Below are positions 13,978 to 18,465 of a DNA stretch of 18,465 nucleotides, in pieces. The translations under genes were made by a program, and so were the position numbers. Below the pieces are notes generated by a model. The model had not been told where the DNA came from and did no database searches. It saw only the letters and a program-made list of their open reading frames with translations. Position 1 is the first letter of the stretch. Each line of letters starts with the position of its first letter. Source of the DNA: a bacterium (GTDB lineage: Bacteria; Patescibacteriota; Microgenomatia; Levybacterales; UBA12049); NCBI GenBank assembly GCA_021852095.1, contig JAJZOC010000011.1, positions 1 to 18,465 on the forward strand, read 5' to 3'.

Positions 13978-14244
13978 ATGAAAAATAAGAGTTTATTTAT
14001 GCTCTTAGTTGTTTTCTTAGCGACATTATTCTTGCACTTTTATAAACTAACCAGTATACCTTCGGGACTTAATCAAGATGAGACATCAATAGGTTACAAT
14101 GCATATTCTGTTTTGACAACCGGTAAAGACGAGTACGGGAAGAGTTATCCTATTTATTTTAAGTCCTTTGGAGACGAGAAACTTCCCGTATATATTTATC
14201 AATATCCAACAAGAGATGAGGCATATGTTGTTAAAGAATTTTAA
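13978..14244 (+). pseudogene. N-terminal stump of a GT39-type glycosyltransferase, truncated by a deletion
   Basis: An 88-codon frame. Residues 1-75 are a typical GT39 N-terminus: one membrane helix (about 6-20), FYKLTSIPSGLNQDETSIGYNAYS with the catalytic-type Asp34-Glu35, and a KSFGDEKLPVYIY segment that in complete proteins leads into the next helix. After VYIY the similarity I recognise ends and the frame stops 14 codons later in unrelated residues (QYPTRDEAYVVKEF). Complete members are usually about 500 residues. The frame runs 20 bp into the next gene's start. The most economical reading is a deletion near 14200 that removed the rest of this gene; a short stable peptide is possible but unlikely to be an active transferase. 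Confidence 0.7.
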
Positions 14245-15787
14245 TAAATTAAAAATATTATCTATTATAGTTTTTATTCTTGTTTTAATTCCTGCGATAT
14301 TTTCGCTTCTTCATAATGGCTTTTTCGTTAGCGATGATGGTAATTGGATGGTTATACGTTTCTCCGCGTTTTATGAAGTTCTCCGCCACGGTCAATTTCC
14401 TGTGCGTTTTTTAACAAGATTAAACAATGGTTATGGTTATCCTGTTGCGGATTTTCTTTATCCTCTTTTTATGTATATTGGAGTGCCGATTCATGTTATC
14501 GGTTTTAATTTTGTCAACACAATCAAAATTATTTTTGGAATAAGCTTGATTTCTTCTTCAATATTTTGTTTTCTATGGCTTAGAAGGTTATTTGATAACT
14601 TATCATCATTTATTGGTTCATTAGTATATCTTTATTTTCCATATCATCTATGGGATGTTTACAAGAGAGGATCTATAGGCGAAGTTTTGGCTTTGGCTGT
14701 TGTTCCCTTTATTCTGTGGCAAATCGAAAGAAAGAGTTTTGTGTTGTCTGCTGTAGGGATTTCTTTGTTAATCCTTTCCCATAATACCTTGGCGCTTTTA
14801 TTCACGACCGTAATTGTTTTCTATATGCTAATTAATGTTACCTTATCGTCAAATAAAAAAAATATTATTTACCAGTATATTAATATATTAGTGTTGGGTT
14901 TTCTTGGTTCCGCATTTTTTTGGCTCCCTGCACTTTACGATCTCCAATATACAGTTTTTCTAAAAACACAAGTATCAAACTGGGATAAATATTTCTCTGG
15001 TTTAAGACTAATCGGCTTGTCGACCATAGTCATATTGGTGTTAACTGTTTTATTAATTATTAATGGAAAAGTAAAGATAAAAAGACATAGATTAACGATG
15101 CTATTTTTTATAGTCGGCGGTTTGTCGATTTTTCTTTCTATCTCTAAAAGTTATTTTATATGGCAATTATTGCCGGTTTCTTTTATACAATTTCCGTTTA
15201 GGTTTCTGTCAATAACAGTTCTTTGCGTATCTTTTTTGGCGGCATGCATTATCTCTCTTTTTTCAATAAAGAAAAAAATATTGATTTCCGTTTTTATTTT
15301 AGCTATAGTCTTCATTTCTTCTTGGAGTTTTTTATTTCCCAAAAAATATCAATATTTTCCAGATAGTTATTATTCAACCAATCAAGATACAACCACTGTT
15401 AAAAACGAGTATATGCCAAAATGGGTAAAAAACGTTCCCCAGACAATGCCAGCTAATAAGGCAGAGGTAGTAGGAGGAAAAGGGAAAATTAACATAATTA
15501 ATATGTCTGTAAATAAAATAATAATGCAGGTCTATTTACACACCAAGAGAACGATCCAGGTTAATATGATATATTTTCCTGGTTGGATAATATATGCAGA
15601 CGGGAGGAAAGTAAAAATTGATTATAATGTCAATGGACTTATAAGATTTGATATTCCTTCAGGTAATCATACGATTCTATTAGAGTTTGAAGAAACTCGG
15701 CTTAGACTACTTGCAGATATTATTTCATTTTTAACTTTATTAGTTATGTTTACTTTGTTTGTTAAAAAAATATTTAAAAAAGTATGA
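14225..15787 (+). CDS. Large membrane protein of the PTPS-related/YfhO-like GT-C group, paralogue 1
   Basis: About 520 residues from ATG 14225. It has an N-terminal helix, then the outer loop GFFVSDDGNWMVIRFSAFYE (Asp37-Asp38), NGYGYPVADFLYP, about ten further helices, and a C-terminal beta domain from about 400 with FPGWIIYADGRKV. The pattern matches the membrane family known as '6-pyruvoyl-tetrahydropterin synthase related' (PF10131-like), thought to be GT-C transferases that have nothing to do with pterins. I chose ATG 14225 over 14168 because GAGG lies just upstream and residues from 14225 match the start of the paralogue at 15784. The upstream extension would overlap the GT39 stump. It overlaps the next gene by ATGA. 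The sugar and acceptor are unknown. Confidence 0.78.
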   Translation: MLLKNFNKLKILSIIVFILVLIPAIFSLLHNGFFVSDDGNWMVIRFSAFYEVLRHGQFPVRFLTRLNNGYGYPVADFLYPLFMYIGVPIHVIGFNFVNTIKIIFGISLISSSIFCFLWLRRLFDNLSSFIGSLVYLYFPYHLWDVYKRGSIGEVLALAVVPFILWQIERKSFVLSAVGISLLILSHNTLALLFTTVIVFYMLINVTLSSNKKNIIYQYINILVLGFLGSAFFWLPALYDLQYTVFLKTQVSNWDKYFSGLRLIGLSTIVILVLTVLLIINGKVKIKRHRLTMLFFIVGGLSIFLSISKSYFIWQLLPVSFIQFPFRFLSITVLCVSFLAACIISLFSIKKKILISVFILAIVFISSWSFLFPKKYQYFPDSYYSTNQDTTTVKNEYMPKWVKNVPQTMPANKAEVVGGKGKINIINMSVNKIIMQVYLHTKRTIQVNMIYFPGWIIYADGRKVKIDYNVNGLIRFDIPSGNHTILLEFEETRLRLLADIISFLTLLVMFTLFVKKIFKKV

Positions 15788-17508
15788 GACTTATAAAAAT
15801 AATTATTCCGATTGCAATAGTTGTTGTTTTATCCGTTTTTGGTTTATTGCCGCTTTTTCACTCTGGTTTTTTTCCGATTCACGACAATGAGCAAGTAGGC
15901 AGATTATATGAGCTAAGTAAAGCGATTTTTTCCGGCCAAATTCCTCCCAGACTTGCTCCTGATTTGGGGTTTGGCTACGACTATCCTCTCTGGAATTTTT
16001 ATCCGCCGCTGGTGTATTATGTCGCGTTTTTGTTTCACCTGTTGGGGTTTAACTATATAAATTCCATAAAACTTATGGTTGGGATAGGCTTTGTTGGTGC
16101 GGGGATGAGTATGTATCTGTTTTCCAAGGAATATTTGCCAAAAACGGGTGCATTGGTAAGTTCGATTGCCTACCTTTATATTCCTTACCACTCTGTAGAT
16201 TTGTATGTGCGGGGAGATTTGCCTGAATTTTGGTCGTTTATTTTTGTGCCGCTTTTGTTTTGGGTTTTTCTTAAAATTCAGAAAACAGGAAAGGGTAAAT
16301 ATGTAATCTTAACAGGGATTCTTACTGCTCTTTTTCTCCTGACGCACGATCTTATTGCGATGATGAGTAGTGTATTTTTGGGGATATTCATCATCTACTT
16401 GTGGTTTAACGCTAAAGACAAAAAGATATTTATTAGAAACGCTGTTTTAGGCGGAGTTTTAGGCTTTTTGCTTTCTGCTTATTTTTGGCTGCCTTCAATT
16501 TTAGAGAAAAAATATACAATGGTAAATTTATTAACAGAACAGTTGGCTAATTATGGTTTGCATTTTGTTTGTATCAGGCAGTTTTTAAACTCTCCCTGGG
16601 GATATGGCGGATCAATTCTTGGATGCGATGACGGATTATCATTTCAGGTTGGTCATGTTCAGCTTATACTGCTTGCCGTAGTCATTTTGTTATTTATAAT
16701 AAAATTCATCAAAACCAGAAACCTTCCCGCCGGAATTTTCGTCTTGTTCTTCTTAATGTTTTCGTTTTCTCTTTTCCTGCAGATAACCTATTCAAAGTTT
16801 TTGTGGGATAGAATCCAGCCGTTTTGGTATATTCAGTTTCCCTGGCGTTTTTTGATTTTTTCTGATTTTACAATTAGTTTTTTAATTGGTTTTATTTTTT
16901 TGTTTGTTAAAAATACAAAGCTTTATGCAGCAATTGCTATTGTGAGTATAGTTTCTTTATTATACTTTAATCTTGGTTATTTTAAGCCCCAAAGTTACCT
17001 AAATGTTACAGATAATTATTATACTAATAATTACTTTCTGCGTTTTGTAACAAGTAATATGTCTTTTGAATATGTGCCTAAGGGGATAGCAACAATTACC
17101 TCATCTATAGGTAATACAATACCGGCTATAAATAAGAATGAAATTGCAAAAAGTGCTTATACGGTTATTAATGGAAATATGAAAGTGAAAATTTTACAAA
17201 ATAAGCCTCAGCAAAAAAAATTCTTGATAAACGTAAGCACAAAAGGAGTGTTTCAAATTAATGTTTTTTCTTTTCCTGGCTGGAAAGTATATTTAAATAA
17301 GAAATCGATTAACTTTAGCGACAATAATAAATTAAAGTTAATCAGGATAAATATTCCTCGCGGTAAATACATAGTAAATGCGGTATTTGAAGAAACTTTT
17401 ATTAGAAAATTAGGAGATTATGTTTCGCTTGCTAGTTTTGCTTTAATTTTGTTAATTATTTTAGTAAAATTAAAGTTAAAATACGACAGACATAGATATG
17501 CAGTATAA
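15784..17508 (+). CDS. Large membrane protein of the PTPS-related/YfhO-like GT-C group, paralogue 2
   Basis: A 574-residue protein collinear with the preceding one: signal-like helix, GFFPIHDNEQVGRLYELSKAI (Asp34, Glu36), GFGYDYPLWNFYPP, about ten helices, and a C-terminal beta domain with FPGWKVYLN and VFEETFIRKLGDYVSL. The paralogue has matching FPGWIIYAD and EFEETRLRLLADIISF. Paralogue 2 is about 55 residues longer, with extra sequence around the middle outer loop (CIRQFLNSPWGYGGSILGCDD). Tandem position plus collinearity indicates an old duplication, with strong divergence since. Both probably act outside the membrane on lipid-linked sugars. It begins in an ATGA overlap and its end overlaps the GT2 gene by 11 bp. 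Confidence 0.78.
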   Translation: MRLIKIIIPIAIVVVLSVFGLLPLFHSGFFPIHDNEQVGRLYELSKAIFSGQIPPRLAPDLGFGYDYPLWNFYPPLVYYVAFLFHLLGFNYINSIKLMVGIGFVGAGMSMYLFSKEYLPKTGALVSSIAYLYIPYHSVDLYVRGDLPEFWSFIFVPLLFWVFLKIQKTGKGKYVILTGILTALFLLTHDLIAMMSSVFLGIFIIYLWFNAKDKKIFIRNAVLGGVLGFLLSAYFWLPSILEKKYTMVNLLTEQLANYGLHFVCIRQFLNSPWGYGGSILGCDDGLSFQVGHVQLILLAVVILLFIIKFIKTRNLPAGIFVLFFLMFSFSLFLQITYSKFLWDRIQPFWYIQFPWRFLIFSDFTISFLIGFIFLFVKNTKLYAAIAIVSIVSLLYFNLGYFKPQSYLNVTDNYYTNNYFLRFVTSNMSFEYVPKGIATITSSIGNTIPAINKNEIAKSAYTVINGNMKVKILQNKPQQKKFLINVSTKGVFQINVFSFPGWKVYLNKKSINFSDNNKLKLIRINIPRGKYIVNAVFEETFIRKLGDYVSLASFALILLIILVKLKLKYDRHRYAV

Positions 17509-18220
17509 TAAAGTCGACTCCTTGTCTATATTTTTTCCTTTTTGGAATGAAGAGAAAAATATAAGAAACGTTATAAAAAAGGCAATATCAGTTTCTGATA
17601 AATATGCCAAAAAGTGGGAAATAATAATAGTAGATGACGGATCAACAGATAATACGCTTAACATAGCAAAAGAAATTGCTCGGGACGACAAACATGTTGT
17701 GGTGGTATCTCATAAACCTAATAGAGGATATGGAGCGGCATTAAAAGAGGGATTTGCCAAAGCAAAATACAACTTGGTAGTTTTTACAGATGGAGACAAT
17801 CAATTTGATTTTTCCGAACTTCCTAAATTTTTAGACAATATAGATAAAGCAGATATGGTTATAGGCTATAGAAAAAAAAGACTCGATCAGCCTGTTCGGC
17901 ATATATTGATGAGTCTTTTAAAGGTTTGGGATTTTGTTTTTTTTGGTTTTTATTTTAGGGATATAGATTGCGGATTTAAGCTTTTTAGAAAAGACTCGAT
18001 AAGTAAGATAATGCCTTTGAGATCTGAAGGCGCAATGATAACAACCGAAATTTTAGCAAAAGCCAAAAGGGCAGGGTTAAGGATAAAGCAAGTTGAGGTT
18101 AGTCATTATTCAAGAGTATATGGTAACCAAAGCGGAGGAAATCCAAGGGTAATTTTGAGGGCAATTAAAGAGAGCTTTATATTCCGGAAAGATTTAGATA
18201 ATGCTTATGGAAGACGCTGA
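17498..18220 (+). CDS. GT2 polyprenyl-phosphate glycosyltransferase (DPM1-like), second copy
   Basis: A 240-residue GT-A fold enzyme without clear membrane helices. Motifs: FPFWNEEKNI near 13-22, DDGSTDNT at 46-53, NRGYGAALKEGF, metal-binding TDGDNQFD at 97-104, GYRKKR, and DIDCGFKLFRK. The TDGDNQFD block is typical of enzymes that charge polyprenyl phosphate with mannose or glucose. It is distinct in sequence from the GT2 at the operon start, so the two may make different lipid-linked sugars. The start overlaps the preceding gene by 11 bp without a Shine-Dalgarno, and the next gene begins inside its 3' end. Confidence 0.9.
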   Translation: MQYNKVDSLSIFFPFWNEEKNIRNVIKKAISVSDKYAKKWEIIIVDDGSTDNTLNIAKEIARDDKHVVVVSHKPNRGYGAALKEGFAKAKYNLVVFTDGDNQFDFSELPKFLDNIDKADMVIGYRKKRLDQPVRHILMSLLKVWDFVFFGFYFRDIDCGFKLFRKDSISKIMPLRSEGAMITTEILAKAKRAGLRIKQVEVSHYSRVYGNQSGGNPRVILRAIKESFIFRKDLDNAYGRR

Positions 18221-18465
18221 TATTTCAATTATTACAAAAAAATCGATAAAAGGTATATCGATATATATATCCCGAAGTTTATTTATTCAGTTGATAAACT
18301 TTTTTACCAATTTTACTTTAACCATTCTTTTGTCTCCTGCCGCATTTGGAGTGTTTTTTATAGTTTCTTCGATCAACCAGATACTTTCTTATTTTTCTGA
18401 TATCGGTCTTTCGGGTGCTCTTATTCAAAAGAGAGAGAAGGTAGAATTAATAGAGCTTAGAACAA
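18201..18465 (+). CDS. Wzx-like polysaccharide flippase, N-terminal part (runs off the window)
   Basis: An open frame from ATG 18201 (or ATG 18207) to the edge gives 88 residues. After a short charged start it has two membrane helices: one around 22-43 with IQLINFFTNFTLTILLSPAAFG, and one around 49-74 with FFIVSSINQILSYFSDIGLSGALIQK. The GLSGALIQK turn is characteristic of lipopolysaccharide/O-antigen flippases of the MOP superfamily. It would move lipid-linked oligosaccharide across the membrane, fitting the glycan operon. It overlaps the GT2 gene by 20 (or 14) bp. Only the first fifth or so of a normal flippase is visible. Confidence 0.82.
   Translation, partial: MLMEDADISIITKKSIKGISIYISRSLFIQLINFFTNFTLTILLSPAAFGVFFIVSSINQILSYFSDIGLSGALIQKREKVELIELRT

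Noticed and set aside
14168..14224. ATG at 14168 as the start of the first PTPS-related protein
   Set aside because: The extra 19 residues overlap the GT39 stump in another frame and have no counterpart in the paralogue. ATG 14225 has GAGG just before it.

Overview
The window reads as chromosomal DNA of an AT-rich bacterium with small genes, tight operons and very short or absent 5' leaders. TGA serves as a stop at several gene ends (for example 7071-7073), so the standard bacterial code applies and the TGA-recoding lineages are unlikely. The style suggests Candidatus Patescibacteria (CPR), perhaps a Microgenomates-like lineage: a FecR-fold membrane protein without a sigma factor, many GT-C membrane glycosyltransferases, a tRNA without encoded CCA, and -10 boxes placed almost on the start codon. 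This is inference from gene content, not a phylogenetic result.

Left part (1-5053): the tail of an unrecognised gene; a two-gene unit for lipid-carrier recycling (a PAP2-like phosphatase and a DgkA/undecaprenol-kinase protein); a membrane-anchored alpha/beta hydrolase; a FecR-domain protein; a membrane-anchored GH18 glycosidase; and a SAM-dependent methyltransferase. Most of these proteins sit at the membrane or cell surface.

Middle part (5081-10352): an accessory-looking segment. A P1B-like P-type ATPase and an MFS transporter lie between two same-orientation copies of an unusual repeat (5081-5235 and 8314-8560). Each copy holds two inverted repeats that are interleaved, not nested (order A, C, A', C'), and each ends in an apparent outward promoter for the next gene. 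After the second copy come an isochorismatase-fold hydrolase, a toxin-antitoxin pair (excisionase-type HTH plus PIN) with a perfect consensus promoter, and tRNA-Glu(CTC) on the minus strand.

Right part (10457-18465): a plus-strand operon for surface glycan assembly on lipid carriers. Two GT2 polyprenyl-phosphate glycosyltransferases probably make lipid-linked sugar donors. GT-C enzymes (11205, 12413 and two tandem paralogues at 14225 and 15784) would use them outside the membrane, and a Wzx-like flippase begins at the right edge. Between 13978 and about 14205 lies the N-terminal stump of another GT39 enzyme, apparently cut off by a deletion that joined it to the start of the next gene.

The observations most worth following are the interleaved-repeat/promoter elements flanking the transporter pair, the recurring 6-nt gap between -10 box and start codon (leaderless transcription), and the P1B-like ATPase that lacks the CPx metal site.
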